Of a DNA stretch of 64,000 nucleotides, positions 8,136 to 18,362 are shown in pieces (positions within the stretch are counted from its first letter, which is position 1; each line of letters opens with the position of its first letter). The translations under genes were made by a program, and so were the position numbers. Below the pieces are notes generated by a model. That model ran no database searches. It had not been told where the DNA came from and saw nothing but the letters and a program-made list of their open reading frames with translations. The DNA is from Aliivibrio wodanis (GTDB lineage Bacteria; Pseudomonadota; Gammaproteobacteria; Enterobacterales; Vibrionaceae), in NCBI GenBank assembly GCA_000953695.1, contig LN554847.1:1367801-1431800 (forward strand), read 5' to 3'.

Positions 8136-9224
8136 ATGAAAACGATAACCCATGTAGTACAACATCTTTCTCCTGGCGGATTAGAAAGTATGGTATTAGA
8201 TATGTTGGAATTCACTGATTGTGAACACAATATTATAATCGTCAGCTTAGAAGGCACTGTAGATGAAGCCATTAATCATTGGCCTCGGTTAGAACGATAC
8301 AGAGATCAAATTCTTTGCTTAAATAAATCCGAAGGTTTCTCATTTACTATTATAAAAAAATTACTAGGCATTTTTAAGCAGCATAACGTTGATGTCGTTC
8401 ATTCCCATCATATTGGCCCACTTCTCTATTCAAGCTGTGCTGTTATGCTAAGTAATAATATTAATCATATTCACACCGAACATGATGCTTGGCACCTAAG
8501 CGCAAAGAAGCATCGTTACCTACAACGTTTGGCGTTATCATTATCGCACCCCAAATTAGTCGCAGACGCTGCTTTCGTAAAAAAATCACTGTCTCTAATC
8601 TTTAATAAATACCCAATTTACACAATTAAGAATGGCATAAACCCTTATAAATTTAAAATAGGAAACAAACAAAAAGCACGAGCCGATTTACAATTGCACC
8701 TACCTGAATATTCCATTGTTATTGGTAATGCGGCTCGACTAGAAGTGGTAAAAGGACAAGAAAACTTAATTGAAGCTTTTCGATTTTTAGGCTCTAAATA
8801 TCACCTTGTACTTGCGGGATCTGGCTCGCAAAAAGAATGGCTAAACATATTAGTTAATCGCTACCACTTAGAAAACAGAGTCCATTTTTTGGGACATATT
8901 GACCAAATGCCTACATTTTATCACGCTCTGGATTTATTCTGCTTGCCATCAAATAATGAAGGTTTTCCTCTTTCAACATTAGAAGCTCAAGCCTGTGGTA
9001 TACCTTGTATTGCAAATGATGTCGGAGGGGTGAGTGAAACACTATGCCCAAATAACAGTATTTTAGTTCCAAATAACAATGCGACCACATTATCAAATGC
9101 GATTGAATCTCTGACTTATCAAACTATCACTAGCTCATCAAGACGATTCATTTTAGAAAACAATCACGCTAAATCAATGGCTACAGCCTATGAGCATTTA
9201 TACTTTCAAGGAGTGACGCTATGA
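8136..9224 (+). CDS. sypP: GT4 family glycosyltransferase (SypP-like)
   Basis: The 362-residue GT-B enzyme has the acceptor loop HLSPGGLESMVLDML near the N-terminus, the strand VVHSHHIGPL, and in the C-terminal half AARLEVVKGQENLIEAF followed by SNNEGFPLSTLEAQACG. The last is the E-x7-E donor-site pattern of retaining GT4 enzymes. It is the first gene of the third sigma-54 transcription unit, with a strong ribosome site, and overlaps sypQ by four bases (ATGA). It would transfer a sugar onto the growing lipid-linked repeat. The assignment as SypP rests on order and promoter. Confidence 0.82.
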   Translation: MKTITHVVQHLSPGGLESMVLDMLEFTDCEHNIIIVSLEGTVDEAINHWPRLERYRDQILCLNKSEGFSFTIIKKLLGIFKQHNVDVVHSHHIGPLLYSSCAVMLSNNINHIHTEHDAWHLSAKKHRYLQRLALSLSHPKLVADAAFVKKSLSLIFNKYPIYTIKNGINPYKFKIGNKQKARADLQLHLPEYSIVIGNAARLEVVKGQENLIEAFRFLGSKYHLVLAGSGSQKEWLNILVNRYHLENRVHFLGHIDQMPTFYHALDLFCLPSNNEGFPLSTLEAQACGIPCIANDVGGVSETLCPNNSILVPNNNATTLSNAIESLTYQTITSSSRRFILENNHAKSMATAYEHLYFQGVTL

Positions 9225-10405
9225 CTCTATTTCTTATCATTATTACCTCTATCAGTATAATAGCTGTCATTTATCATCATGCTTTATACCCTATTATTTT
9301 GCATATTATTTCAACTCTCTCCCCCCAAAAAGAGACAGTATTTACACATCGTAAGTTTTATAAATCAAAAAAGGACAGAGTATTACCAAGTATTACCATT
9401 ATTATTCCTGCTTATAATGAAGAGCAATGGATCGCTGATAAAATATACAATTTGTCATGCTTAGATTATCCATCCAAAAAACTAACTATTATTATTGCAT
9501 GCGATGGCTGTACCGATAATACCCTTACCATTGCCAATAATACTATCCAAGAGGCCATGTGCTCTGAAGTGCATATAGAAGTCCTTTCATTTGAAAAAAA
9601 TCAAGGCAAAGTCGCGCTACTAAATCAATTAATCCCCCAGTATCATAGTGATATTATTGCGTTAAGTGATGTTTCGGCACTTCTTTCTTATGATTCACTA
9701 TTGATCTCAGCAAAACACTTTGAAGATCCAAGTATTGGTGTCGTTAATCCAACTTATCTACTATTAACCCCCAATTCAGAGGGGGAAAAAAGATACTGGG
9801 AGTATCAAACAAAAATCAAACAACAAGAAGCAATTTTAGGTGATAGTTTAGGATCTCATGGTGCTTTTTATCTATTTCGCTCTGAGTTATTTACACCATT
9901 AGATAAAGATACAATTAATGATGACTTTATTTTACCAATGAAAATTATCGAACAAGGCTATCGTGCAATTTATGAGCCTAACATCTGCGCATTGGAGCTT
10001 GAACCTTCTCTTCAAGATGACGACTTTTCTCGACGCTTGCGTATATCAGCAGGAAATATTCAACAACTTTTACGTCTATTTCCGCTATTCAATCCTAAAT
10101 ATCGAGGAACCGCTTTTACTTTTTTTTCAGGTAAAGGATTAAGAGTCATCATGCCTTACTTTATGATCTTAGCTTATATCGGATCAGCACTATTGCTTTC
10201 TTACCCTGTATTCCTTATTTCTTTCATTGGCCAAACTGTCGGCTATTCACTGGGGATTTTAAGTTTTTTATTCCCTAGCATTTTTTCGAATAAATATTGT
10301 CAGACAATCGCTTATCTTATCGCAGGGCACCTTGCTAACTTCCTCGGTGGGCTCAATTATTTATTCAATAAACCAACGAGTCCTTGGACCCGTATACATA
10401 AATAA
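9221..10405 (+). CDS. sypQ: GT2 family membrane glycosyltransferase (SypQ-like)
   Basis: The 394-residue protein has one N-terminal membrane segment (about 1-30), a cytoplasmic GT-A domain (about 50-290) and two or three C-terminal membrane segments. The GT-A domain shows IIIPAYNEEQWI and ACDGCTDNT, the nucleotide-binding pair of family 2, then SDVSALLS, then NDDFILP, and a processive-type region DDDFSRRLRISAGNIQQLL in place of the usual QxxRW. The architecture resembles IcaA/PgaC-like and other membrane GT2 enzymes. It overlaps sypP by four bases and precedes sypR by 16. It contains an intact run of eight T (10120-10127) in frame, useful when judging the homopolymer frameshifts elsewhere. 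Confidence 0.82.
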   Translation: MTLFLIIITSISIIAVIYHHALYPIILHIISTLSPQKETVFTHRKFYKSKKDRVLPSITIIIPAYNEEQWIADKIYNLSCLDYPSKKLTIIIACDGCTDNTLTIANNTIQEAMCSEVHIEVLSFEKNQGKVALLNQLIPQYHSDIIALSDVSALLSYDSLLISAKHFEDPSIGVVNPTYLLLTPNSEGEKRYWEYQTKIKQQEAILGDSLGSHGAFYLFRSELFTPLDKDTINDDFILPMKIIEQGYRAIYEPNICALELEPSLQDDDFSRRLRISAGNIQQLLRLFPLFNPKYRGTAFTFFSGKGLRVIMPYFMILAYIGSALLLSYPVFLISFIGQTVGYSLGILSFLFPSIFSNKYCQTIAYLIAGHLANFLGGLNYLFNKPTSPWTRIHK

Positions 10406-10421
10406 TCAAAGGGAAATTACT

Positions 10422-11066
10422 ATGATGGATTCTTCTTATACAATAAATCACTCAACCGTTAAGGCTAAAAGAGTGTTCGATGTCTGCCTATCCCTTATTG
10501 GTTTAGGTCTGACTTTACCTTTATTTCCTTTGATAGCACTTGCGATAAAACTCAATTCCAAAGGACCTGTTTTCTACCGTCAATTACGTGTTGGTAAGGC
10601 AATGCCTACGCAAGTTCATGTTTTTGAAATGATTAAATTTAGAAGTATGGTGCAAGATGCCGAAGTGAATACAGGAGCAACCCTCGCTATCGAAGGAGAT
10701 TGTCGTATCACACTTGTAGGCCGCTTTTTAAGAAAAACACGTTTAGATGAACTACCTCAATTTTTCAATGTTCTTAATGGAGATATGTCTTTAGTCGGTC
10801 CTAGACCTGAGAGACCAACATTTTACAATAAACTTGAACATGAGATCCCTTACTTCAGCGAACGCACTTACGGTGTATTACCAGGAATAACAGGTCTTGC
10901 TCAAGTGAATCAAGGCTATGATACTTGTATTGAAGATGTCCGCTCTAAAGTGGGGTTTGACCATAGTTATGCTTTGTCGCTAAGCTCGATCTCTAGCTGG
11001 ATAAGAATTGATATGTATATTTTATTAATGACGGTTAAAGTGATGATTTTTGCACGTGGACAATAA
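10422..11066 (+). CDS. sypR: Undecaprenyl-phosphate sugar-1-phosphate transferase (SypR-like)
   Basis: This monotopic phosphoglycosyl transferase of the bacterial sugar transferase family (WcaJ/EpsL/PglC type) would start repeat synthesis by loading the first sugar phosphate onto undecaprenyl phosphate. It has the re-entrant membrane helix at about 19-44, then GPVFYRQLRVGK, MIKFRSMVQDAE, the catalytic region RKTRLDELPQFFNVLNGDMS and LVGPRPERP. I chose the ATG at 10422 (214 residues) because it has GGGAAA upstream and gives the normal short N-terminus. The open frame extends back to 10332 inside sypQ, but that extension is the sypQ 3' end in another frame. Confidence 0.87.
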   Translation: MMDSSYTINHSTVKAKRVFDVCLSLIGLGLTLPLFPLIALAIKLNSKGPVFYRQLRVGKAMPTQVHVFEMIKFRSMVQDAEVNTGATLAIEGDCRITLVGRFLRKTRLDELPQFFNVLNGDMSLVGPRPERPTFYNKLEHEIPYFSERTYGVLPGITGLAQVNQGYDTCIEDVRSKVGFDHSYALSLSSISSWIRIDMYILLMTVKVMIFARGQ

Positions 11067-11071
11067 AGTAA

Positions 11072-11110
11072 AAGCCCTTCCATCAATATCTAATGAAAGG
11101 GCGATACCTT
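11072..11110. terminator. Possible bidirectional terminator between sypR and the convergent MCP gene
   Basis: GCCCTT at 11072 and AAGGGC ending near 11103 can pair across a loop of about 18 bases. T-rich sequence follows on the plus strand and A-rich sequence flanks on the other side. It lies between two convergent stop codons only 50 bases apart. The stem is short, so confidence is moderate. Confidence 0.45.
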
Positions 11111-11116
11111 ATTGTT

Positions 11117-12757
11117 TTATTTAGTTGTTTTAAATTGATTCATTAAGTTTTCTAACTCGTTACCATGTTCAATCAATTGTTCACTTACCTGACTAATATC
11201 TTCAGCTTGTTGAAGATTCGAACTAGAACTCTCAGACATATTAGTAATATTTTGATTAATTTCATCCGTCGCAGTCGCTTGTTGAGAACTAGCATCGGCG
11301 ATTTGATGATTCAATTCACTAATATCTTTTACTTTACTTAAAATATCCGTTAATGCTTGTCGTGTTAATTCCGCTTTCTCTAACGTTGAATCTGATTGAT
11401 GTCTTGTTGTTCTCATTGAATTAGATACTTGCTGAGATGACGCTTGCAAGTTATCAATAATACTCGATATTTCATTTGTACTGGCTTGAGTTCGAGTCGC
11501 TAAAGTACGAACTTCATCAGCAACCACAGCAAAACCTCGTCCTTGCTCCCCGGCACGAGCAGCCTCTATCGCTGCATTTAAGGCCAATAAATTCGTTTGC
11601 TCCGCAATACCTCTAATTACTTCAACAACTGAGCTTATTGTATTAGCTTGCTCTGCCAATGCTTCTGTATTTTTTTCAGTTTCAAGAAGTGACCCTGCTA
11701 GTTCAGCCATATGCTCTGAGGTAGAATCCACAATAGCAATACCTTTAAGCCCCTCTTTATCCGCCTCTTCTGCGGTTAATGCGGCATTTGATGCCGCTTG
11801 TGCAACCTCCTGGTTACTGGCTAATAGCTCGTTCATAGCTGCAGCAACACTATCTACATTTCTAAATTGCTCACTGGTATTTTGCTTTGCTGTCGTTGCA
11901 ACTTGTGCAAACTTTTCTGCTGAGCTCAACAGCTCTTCAGTAACAGGCTTAACATGATTAACCGTCATATTCAGCTTATTAGTAAATAAATTAAACGCAC
12001 GAGCAATATCACTAAGCTCATCCGTTCCTGTCTCATCTAATTTCTTGGTTAAATCCCCCTCACCCTCGGCAATATCTTTCATTGCCACCGCAGAATTTTT
12101 AGCTGGTACAACAATACTTTGTGAAATTTTCCAAGCAAGTGGCAACATAATAATCAACGAAATTAAAACCTTGTACATATTCTCAAAAAGAAAATTATTA
12201 TAAGTACTAGCAACATCATCGACATAAACTCCAGTACCAATAATCCAACCCCATGGTTTAAATAAAGAAATATATGAGATCTTATCTACAGGTGTATCAA
12301 CACCTGGTTGTGCCCACTGATAATCAACATAACCAGAGCCTTCACGACTCGCTACCTGCACCATTTCTTTAAATAAATATTTACCGTTAGGATCCGCTAA
12401 AGAAGACAGGTCTTTCCCATTTAATTGAGGCTTAATTGGGTGCATTATCATCATTGCAGAAAGATCATTAATCCAATAATAATTACTTCCATCATAGCGC
12501 ATTGCTGCAATCGCTTTTTTTGCTAAAGCTTTTGCATCTTCTTCATTCATGAAACCCGTTGTTGCTTGATCATAAAAAGATTGGATGACCGAATGTGCAA
12601 CAGAGACTAATTGCTTAGTTTCAATGCGCTTTGATTCTAAGAGGTTATTTTTATAATCCATAGAAGATAAAAATAGCGGAACTAGCATAAATAAAGTCAC
12701 TGTAAATGTTAAAAAATACAAGCGCACATTAATTGAAACCTTTCTCAATGACACCAT
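11117..12757 (-). CDS. Methyl-accepting chemotaxis protein with sCache sensor
   Basis: The 546-residue chemoreceptor has a first membrane segment near 12-30, a periplasmic single-Cache domain (about 40-185) marked by [12 protein letters not shown] and the run from [13 protein letters not shown] to [13 protein letters not shown], a second membrane segment at about 190-210, a HAMP domain and a long helical signalling domain. The hairpin tip reads [20 protein letters not shown] near 375-395. sCache_2 domains of this type commonly bind small carboxylates, but the ligand is not readable here. There is no CheR-binding pentapeptide at the C-terminus. It probably feeds the polar CheA array. It stands alone and is convergent with sypR. 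Confidence 0.9.
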   Translation of the reverse strand: MVSLRKVSINVRLYFLTFTVTLFMLVPLFLSSMDYKNNLLESKRIETKQLVSVAHSVIQSFYDQATTGFMNEEDAKALAKKAIAAMRYDGSNYYWINDLSAMMIMHPIKPQLNGKDLSSLADPNGKYLFKEMVQVASREGSGYVDYQWAQPGVDTPVDKISYISLFKPWGWIIGTGVYVDDVASTYNNFLFENMYKVLISLIIMLPLAWKISQSIVVPAKNSAVAMKDIAEGEGDLTKKLDETGTDELSDIARAFNLFTNKLNMTVNHVKPVTEELLSSAEKFAQVATTAKQNTSEQFRNVDSVAAAMNELLASNQEVAQAASNAALTAEEADKEGLKGIAIVDSTSEHMAELAGSLLETEKNTEALAEQANTISSVVEVIRGIAEQTNLLALNAAIEAARAGEQGRGFAVVADEVRTLATRTQASTNEISSIIDNLQASSQQVSNSMRTTRHQSDSTLEKAELTRQALTDILSKVKDISELNHQIADASSQQATATDEINQNITNMSESSSSNLQQAEDISQVSEQLIEHGNELENLMNQFKTTK

Positions 12758-13048
12758 ACAACCTCCTTAAAATCACAAAAAAAACCACCTACATCATAAA
12801 TGCTAGCAGCTACGCAACTAAATGATAATATTATCAACTCAAAGAAGCACTTATAATTACATCAATTATAAGTAACCTCTATAAATAACAACTACCTATG
12901 AACGCCATGCATTAGTTTTTGTAACAAAAATCGAAATATTATAAAAAAAGACAAGTAAAAGTATCAAATATAAGACAATTATTTAGCATCATAACCTGAT
13001 AATATGAACATTATGTTATTAGCTTTTTAGTAGTTACCGGATACAAAC

Positions 13049-14947
13049 ATGACTCAATCGTCCACTTGTCCTATTATTGTTCCTGATAAGATGCAACTTG
13101 ACTGGCAAAATATGCTGAATTTATTAGCTAAACTTGTTAACGTTCCTGCTGCACTTATCATGCGTATCGATAATAATGAAAATTCAATTGAAGTGTTTTC
13201 ATCTAGTCATACTCTTAACAATCCCTATAAAAAAGGGAATAAAGAAAAACTAAGAAAAGAGCTATATTGTGAGTATGTTGTTCAGCATAAAAAACAGCTC
13301 ATTATAACAAATGCATTAAAATCTCATGAATGGGAAAATAACCCAGATATAGCATTAAATATGATTGCCTACTGCGGACTCCCATTATTTTGGCCAGATA
13401 ACACACCTTTTGGCACAATTTGTCTTCTTGATGAAAAAGAAAATTCTTTTGATCCGACCAGCCAAGAGTTGTTAAACACATACCAACAATTGATTGAAGC
13501 CCAACTTAGTACTTTATATCAACATAATGAATTATTAAAAAGCCACAGAATATTACAAAAAGAAATAACAACAACAACACGATATATCAATGATATAAAT
13601 GTAAAACTAGCAAATGAAATTGATTGTCGACGAGCAGCTGAACAGAAAGTTGATTATCATAAAAATCATGATATAGGGACAGGTTTTTTAAACCCGATAG
13701 CTCTTTATCAACATATGGATAAATTGATAGATACCAATAAACAGTTTGTACTGTTACACATTCATTTTGCTAATAGTCGAAAAATACAGCAAGAACATGG
13801 GCATTCAGTTTTTGATTTTCTGCTTACTAAATATCGTTCTAAATTAACTAAAATTACCGAAACCTCTGTTACTGGACGCTTAGATTCTTCTGATATTTTA
13901 TTAGTTATTCATACTGATAAAGAAAAATTACCTCAGCTATGCCGACATTTTTCGGAAATCGGGCAAGCTTCTTTCTTTAATAATGGAGAACCAATACATT
14001 TACAAAGTTATATTGGAGCTATTCATTCAAAAGATAACGCTTCTCGATCTGAATTACTTCAGTGTGCATACAATACTGTCGTTGAATGCCAAAACTTAGG
14101 TAAAACCTTTACGATATCTGATAGCTCTTTACCTATTAAATCAAGTTTATCTGAACATAAAATCGAAGGCTATTTATTAGAAGCTGTACGTAATAATGAT
14201 CTTTTTTTAAACTATCAACCTAAAATTTGCCCTCACTCGAAACGTTGGTTAGGTTGTGAAGCATTATTGCGTTGGAATCACCCTCACTTAGGTACTATAT
14301 CTAATGACTTATTAATCCAGCTAGCTGAACGAAATGGCTTAATTTATGAGCTAGGAAATTTTGCTCTGAGAAGCGCCATCCAACAAACGGCTGAGTGGAT
14401 TTTACATTCACAGCATTTTATCACTGCCGTTAATATTTCAGCTTTCCAATTGAAGGATCCTCATTTTGTTCAGCACATAAAAGATTTACTAGAGCTTTAT
14501 CACCTTCCTCCTCACAATTTAGAACTAGAAGTAACCGAAAGTGGACTTATTGCAGATGAAGCTTTAGCAATTGATACATTAACTCAATTACATGAGATGG
14601 GTGTTGCTATTGCATTAGATGATTTTGGCACAGGCTATGCTTCGTTCCAATACTTAAAAAAATACCCATTTGATACTCTTAAAATAGACAAAAGCTTCAT
14701 TGCTAATGTTGAATACAGCAGCGCTGATCAAAATATTGTATGTGCAATGATCAATATAGCCAAAAAGCTGAATTTAAAAGTAGTCGCCGAAGGCGTTGAA
14801 AACAAACATCAGGAGAAGTTTGTTATCCGTGAAGGAGTGGATATTATTCAAGGTTACCTCTACTCAAGACCAATTACCGCTGAGAAATTCAAAGAAGGTT
14901 TATTTAATCAATCATCTATTGGCACTCCTTATTTTCAATTTATGTAG
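13049..14947 (+). CDS. GAF / degenerate GGDEF / EAL cyclic-di-GMP phosphodiesterase
   Basis: The 632-residue cytoplasmic protein has an N-terminal GAF domain (about 15-150, with IAYCGLPLFWPD and FGTICLLDEKE), a coiled linker, a GGDEF-like domain at about 205-355 and an EAL domain at about 370-615. The GGDEF active site is replaced by RLDSSDILL, so cyclase activity is not expected. The EAL site is intact: CEALLRW, ELEVTESG, LDDFGTGYASFQYL, KIDKSFI and VVAEGVEN. It should hydrolyse c-di-GMP, perhaps under GAF control. It shares the same domain plan and many sequence blocks with the gene at 19960-21890, so the two are paralogues. Because c-di-GMP controls biofilm in this group, its nearness to syp may matter, but no sequence link is seen. 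Confidence 0.87.
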   Translation: MTQSSTCPIIVPDKMQLDWQNMLNLLAKLVNVPAALIMRIDNNENSIEVFSSSHTLNNPYKKGNKEKLRKELYCEYVVQHKKQLIITNALKSHEWENNPDIALNMIAYCGLPLFWPDNTPFGTICLLDEKENSFDPTSQELLNTYQQLIEAQLSTLYQHNELLKSHRILQKEITTTTRYINDINVKLANEIDCRRAAEQKVDYHKNHDIGTGFLNPIALYQHMDKLIDTNKQFVLLHIHFANSRKIQQEHGHSVFDFLLTKYRSKLTKITETSVTGRLDSSDILLVIHTDKEKLPQLCRHFSEIGQASFFNNGEPIHLQSYIGAIHSKDNASRSELLQCAYNTVVECQNLGKTFTISDSSLPIKSSLSEHKIEGYLLEAVRNNDLFLNYQPKICPHSKRWLGCEALLRWNHPHLGTISNDLLIQLAERNGLIYELGNFALRSAIQQTAEWILHSQHFITAVNISAFQLKDPHFVQHIKDLLELYHLPPHNLELEVTESGLIADEALAIDTLTQLHEMGVAIALDDFGTGYASFQYLKKYPFDTLKIDKSFIANVEYSSADQNIVCAMINIAKKLNLKVVAEGVENKHQEKFVIREGVDIIQGYLYSRPITAEKFKEGLFNQSSIGTPYFQFM

Positions 14948-15033
14948 CATGATATTTGTATTCATGGATACAGAAAAACAATATTGAATCTGTTATTCTT
15001 GCTAAAAATAACAAGAGCAGTAATAAGTCAGAC

Positions 15034-15582
15034 ATGAATATTCAAAAAATAGAGCAAGAAGTTCAACAATGGTTAGAAGATGTGGTGATCGGCCTTAATC
15101 TTTGCCCATTTGCAGCCAAGCCTAACCGTAATAAACAAATCAAAGTTTTTGTATCTGAAGCAACAACAGAAGAAGTTCTGCTTGAAGACGTACTGCAAGA
15201 ATTAATGAACCTAGATTCTAAAACAGCAGAAGAGTTAGAAACAACATTAGTTGCTATTCCAAACATGCTGCAAGACTTCATGGATTATAACTTCTTCTTA
15301 GACTGGGTTGATGCACTTGTCAAACAACAAGAATGGGAAGGCATTTACCAAATCGCCACTTTCCATCCTGACTACTGCTTTGGCGGCGCTGAACCTGAAG
15401 ACGATGAGAACTTAACAAATCGCTCTCCATATCCAGTTCTTCACCTTATTCGTGAAGAGAGCATGGAAAAGGTGCTAAAACACTATCCAAACCCTGAAGC
15501 TATTCCTGATACAAATATTGCTCGTGTTGAAGCACTAAGTCCAGAAGAGCGTCGTAAGTTATTCCCTTACTTGTTTGTATAA
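15034..15582 (+). CDS. DUF1415 family protein
   Basis: This 182-residue cytoplasmic protein has the marks of the DUF1415 family: VQQWLEDVVIGLNLCPFA near the N-terminus, FLDWVDALV, the central IATFHPDYCFGGAEPED, and a closing NRSPYPVLHLIREES and LSPEERRKLFPYL. The Cys in NLCPF and in DYCFGG are candidate metal or redox ligands. The function is unknown. An upstream in-frame ATG at 14956 exists, but the extension (lysine/asparagine rich, overlapping the previous gene's tail region) is not family-like, so I chose 15034. It is followed 42 bases later by a small glutaredoxin, possibly in one operon ending at the terminator at 15876. Confidence 0.85.
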   Translation: MNIQKIEQEVQQWLEDVVIGLNLCPFAAKPNRNKQIKVFVSEATTEEVLLEDVLQELMNLDSKTAEELETTLVAIPNMLQDFMDYNFFLDWVDALVKQQEWEGIYQIATFHPDYCFGGAEPEDDENLTNRSPYPVLHLIREESMEKVLKHYPNPEAIPDTNIARVEALSPEERRKLFPYLFV

Positions 15583-15624
15583 ACTACGCTAATTGTATAA
15601 CCAGATTTACTTAGAGAGATAATA

Positions 15625-15852
15625 ATGAAACGTGTTGTTTTATATGTCGCTGACAAATGCCCACATTGCAAAGACGCACAGCGTTACCTTGATTCTAAAA
15701 AAATTGCATATAGGTTGACCAATGCAAAAATGCAACGAGGACGCAAGGAATTACAAGCCATGGGCGCTCGTTCTATCCCTGTTCTTAAAATTGGCGATCA
15801 AGTAATGGTTGGTTGGAATCAGAAGAATTTCGATAAGATGTATAACAGTTAA
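15625..15852 (+). CDS. Small glutaredoxin-like protein
   Basis: The 75-residue protein has a thioredoxin-fold mini-glutaredoxin pattern: the N-terminal strand VVLYVADKCPHC with a CPHC active site at residues 11-14, then the cis-proline motif GARSIPVLKIGD, and a C-terminal helix. It is of the NrdH/YruB-like size class, shorter than classical glutaredoxins. A dithiol CxxC site suits disulfide reduction. AGAGAT at 15614-15619 precedes the ATG. A strong terminator follows the stop. Confidence 0.83.
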   Translation: MKRVVLYVADKCPHCKDAQRYLDSKKIAYRLTNAKMQRGRKELQAMGARSIPVLKIGDQVMVGWNQKNFDKMYNS

Positions 15853-15875
15853 TCGCTCTCTATCGAAGAATAGTA

Positions 15876-15906
15876 AAAATGGAGCCTAATTGGCTCCATT
15901 TTTTTA
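15876..15906 (+). terminator. Rho-independent terminator after the glutaredoxin gene
   Basis: AATGGAGCC and GGCTCCATT form a perfect stem with a five-base loop (TAATT), followed by a run of seven T. It closes the DUF1415-glutaredoxin unit. Confidence 0.88.
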
Positions 15907-15917
15907 TTCTTTAGATC

Positions 15918-16082
15918 TAATACCATTCTGGATAAGTAGTTGTTCAGATAATTGCGTAGGAAAAATCGATTAGAGCAAGGCATAAATTACAGTAACTAGT
16001 GGGTCTAATTACAAAATTTATAACGCAGATATAATCAATTTTAACAAACAAGAATGATCAAATACTTATGTAGATTGGTATA
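15918..16082. repeat. Dispersed intergenic repeat, copy 1 (ends GATTGGTAT)
   Basis: A noncoding block of about 165 bases begins AATACCATTC and ends GATTGGTATAAG, so its termini are imperfect inverted repeats. Internal landmarks are GATAAGTAGTTGTT, GAGCAAGGC and a tail TAACGCAGAT...TTTTAAC...AATGATCAAATA...GATTGGTAT. The same landmarks occur at 45268-45437 (reverse orientation) and, in part, at 33953-34051. Confidence 0.6.
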
Positions 16083-16089
16083 AGCTTTA

Positions 16090-16527
16090 TTATCCAAAGA
16101 TCTTACTCCAAATACTTGGGTTACGCTTTTTGTGATACTCAACTCGTAGTTCGTCAACTTGCTCAAGAGCCGCTTGTGCTTTTTCTAAATCACCCGCATC
16201 TAACTCTGTTTTAACTAACGCAACAGAAGCCGATAACTTATTGAATCCCTCTTGATACATAGCTTGTTTTTCTGGGGTGTATTCGCCCTGCTTTAACTGA
16301 TCAATAAGTGACTCTAATTTAGTCACAACTTGATTCATATCCTCAATAGAGGTCGCTCGCTCACCTAACTTATACTCTAATCTCATCTTTTTCATGACGG
16401 CTTTCATATCTACAGATACGCTAGAAATCGTTGGGTTACTCTCAATCACATCAGTTGAGTCAGTGTTCGTATTTGCAGCAACGCCAGCAGAAAAAGTCAA
16501 GGCTAACGTTAAAAATAGAGTTCTCAT
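16090..16527 (-). CDS. Periplasmic cytochrome b562 family protein
   Basis: The 145-residue product has a signal peptide (MRTLFLTLALTFSAGVAA) and then a helix-bundle domain. The mature part resembles cytochrome b562: methionines in VDMKAVMKKMRLEY near the first helix and, near the end, EQVDELRVEYHKKRNP, where the histidine is placed like the distal haem ligand of E. coli cytochrome b562. A family match is therefore likely; haem binding is inferred from these Met and His positions. Electron-transfer partners are not visible. It is monocistronic, with a repeat downstream. Confidence 0.72.
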   Translation of the reverse strand: MRTLFLTLALTFSAGVAANTNTDSTDVIESNPTISSVSVDMKAVMKKMRLEYKLGERATSIEDMNQVVTKLESLIDQLKQGEYTPEKQAMYQEGFNKLSASVALVKTELDAGDLEKAQAALEQVDELRVEYHKKRNPSIWSKIFG

Positions 16528-16686
16528 GGTAATCCTTTAAATAAACTAAGTGTGCAGTGTAATGTATCCACCTCAAGGCTTACAGAGTTAATATGTTTCT
16601 ATTCATAATTCACGGCAGGTTAAAGCTATAGTGACAAATGAATAACGGTTAACATTCCTTATCTGAAATATATTCGCTAAACAGTA

Positions 16687-16722
16687 AAAACCAACTCTTT
16701 ATATCCAAAAGTTGGTTTTATT
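16687..16722. terminator. Terminator hairpin downstream of the CHASE3 MCP gene
   Basis: AAAACCAACT (16687-16696) pairs with AGTTGGTTTT (16710-16719). Reading on the minus strand, the stem follows the MCP stop at 16731 and is followed by T-rich sequence; the plus strand also has a T-rich tail, so it may work in both directions. Confidence 0.75.
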
Positions 16723-16730
16723 TTATATAT

Positions 16731-18362
16731 CTAATTCACTTTGAAAAAAGATAATTCTTGGCTTTGTGTTTCTGCTAATGACGCTAACTCTTGCGCTGCA
16801 TGTTTTGTCTGGTTTACTGCTGCTACATTTTCATTCACTAAATCAAATGTTCTCGTTGTATTTTTAGCAATATCTTCAGTAACACTATATTGCTCTTGTG
16901 AAGCAGTCGCGACGAGGGCATTAATATCAGAAATAGTTTGAACTGATTGTGCAATGTCATCAAACGAAGATTTTACATTATGAGATAATGCAACAGAGTC
17001 TTGAATCGATGTAACATTTGCCACCATATTATCATTCGCTTTTTCTGATTGCGCTTGCAGTTTAGAAATTATCCCTTGAATATTTTTGGTTGATTCTTGA
17101 GTCTTAGCTGCTAAGTTTCGTACCTCATCCGCAACTACTGCGAATCCTCTTCCTTGCTCTCCTGCACGAGCAGCTTCAATTGCCGCATTCAATGCTAATA
17201 AATTAGTCTGTTCTGAAATAGAACTAATTACATTAGTAACTTCCCCTATATTAATGGCGCTGTTCTTTAACTCTTCAATCATCTCAGCAGTCTCCTGAAC
17301 TGATTCATTAATATTTTGAGTTAATAAAATAGATTGGTCTAATGCCTTATTTCCATCAATTACATTATCAATTGCTTTTTTGGTTTCATCTTCAGCTTGA
17401 AGCGCATTTGAAGAAACTTCTTTTGAAGTACTTGATAACTCACTAATAGCCGTTGAAATTTCTTCAACTTGCGCCAATTCACTTTGAGTGTTTTTGGCTG
17501 TATTTTGCATGACAATAGTTAACGCCTCTGAAGAAGAACTTGTATTTTCAGCTGAAACAGTTAATTCCTTTATCAGGTTTGATAGTCTCTCAATTGATTT
17601 ATTAAATTCTTGCTTAATTTTAAAAAATTCATTTTTAGAAGGAGATATAGGTAATGGTTTTAAAACACCCTCAGCCAATAAAGCAATCGCTGATGACATT
17701 TCATTTACATTTTTATTAAGAATTTTATTGATAAAGAAAAATAAAATACCAGAAACAAAACAACCAACAAAGGTTAGTAGCAAGGTTATTGAAATTAAGT
17801 TACTGAGTGATTCATCCAAAGATTCTGAACGTTGAATAAGAAACTCTTCCTCTTCTGCTGAGATCTCATCAAATATCACCCTCATTTCATTTACATAGCT
17901 TCCACCATTCGCTTTATCTATAAACTCTAAAGCTTCATTTAAGCTGCTAGTAGTACGAATATCTATTCCTTTATCAATCACATTCTTTTTCCAATTAGAA
18001 TATGTATTTTTCAGTAAATTTAATTTATTCGTTTGAACATCGGTTGGATTATTCAAAAAAAGTGTAGATAGTTCATCCAAATCAGCATTAATTGAGCTAA
18101 CCCCCATTTCATAAGGCATTAATGATGATTTATCATTAGTTAGCATATACCCCCTAAAACCTGTTTCTATATTTATTACTTGCTCCAAAGAGTGCTGAAC
18201 CAAACCCATAATCGCGTAAGTTTTTTCTACTGCATCACTGTTTTTTTTAATATCTGAGTTAGAGTTATCTACAGAAATAAAAATAGACATGAATGAGATA
18301 AATGTTACAAAGAAAGCGATAAGCATTAATAATTTTGTTGGTAAGTTTGTTAACTTATTCAT
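16731..18362 (-). CDS. Methyl-accepting chemotaxis protein with CHASE3 sensor
   Basis: The 543-residue receptor has an N-terminal membrane segment (about 10-30), a periplasmic CHASE3 domain (about 40-180) with the signature [15 protein letters not shown], a second membrane segment at about 188-212, a poorly conserved HAMP region, and a signalling domain whose tip reads [20 protein letters not shown] at about 384-403. CHASE3 ligands are unknown. It ends SFFKVN without a pentapeptide tether. It is probably monocistronic with its own terminator. Confidence 0.88.
   Translation of the reverse strand: MNKLTNLPTKLLMLIAFFVTFISFMSIFISVDNSNSDIKKNSDAVEKTYAIMGLVQHSLEQVINIETGFRGYMLTNDKSSLMPYEMGVSSINADLDELSTLFLNNPTDVQTNKLNLLKNTYSNWKKNVIDKGIDIRTTSSLNEALEFIDKANGGSYVNEMRVIFDEISAEEEEFLIQRSESLDESLSNLISITLLLTFVGCFVSGILFFFINKILNKNVNEMSSAIALLAEGVLKPLPISPSKNEFFKIKQEFNKSIERLSNLIKELTVSAENTSSSSEALTIVMQNTAKNTQSELAQVEEISTAISELSSTSKEVSSNALQAEDETKKAIDNVIDGNKALDQSILLTQNINESVQETAEMIEELKNSAINIGEVTNVISSISEQTNLLALNAAIEAARAGEQGRGFAVVADEVRNLAAKTQESTKNIQGIISKLQAQSEKANDNMVANVTSIQDSVALSHNVKSSFDDIAQSVQTISDINALVATASQEQYSVTEDIAKNTTRTFDLVNENVAAVNQTKHAAQELASLAETQSQELSFFKVN

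Noticed and set aside
10332-10421. Longer N-terminus for the SypR-like protein
   Set aside because: The extension is the 3' end of sypQ in another frame; the ATG at 10422 has a ribosome site and gives the family length.
14956-15033. Upstream start for the DUF1415 protein
   Set aside because: The extra residues are Lys/Asn/Ser-rich, not family-like, and the start lies just after the previous gene's stop. The ATG at 15034 gives the usual N-terminus.
17488-17835. 115-codon frame opposite the CHASE3 MCP gene
   Set aside because: Shadow of the chemoreceptor frame; no ribosome site, no recognisable domain.
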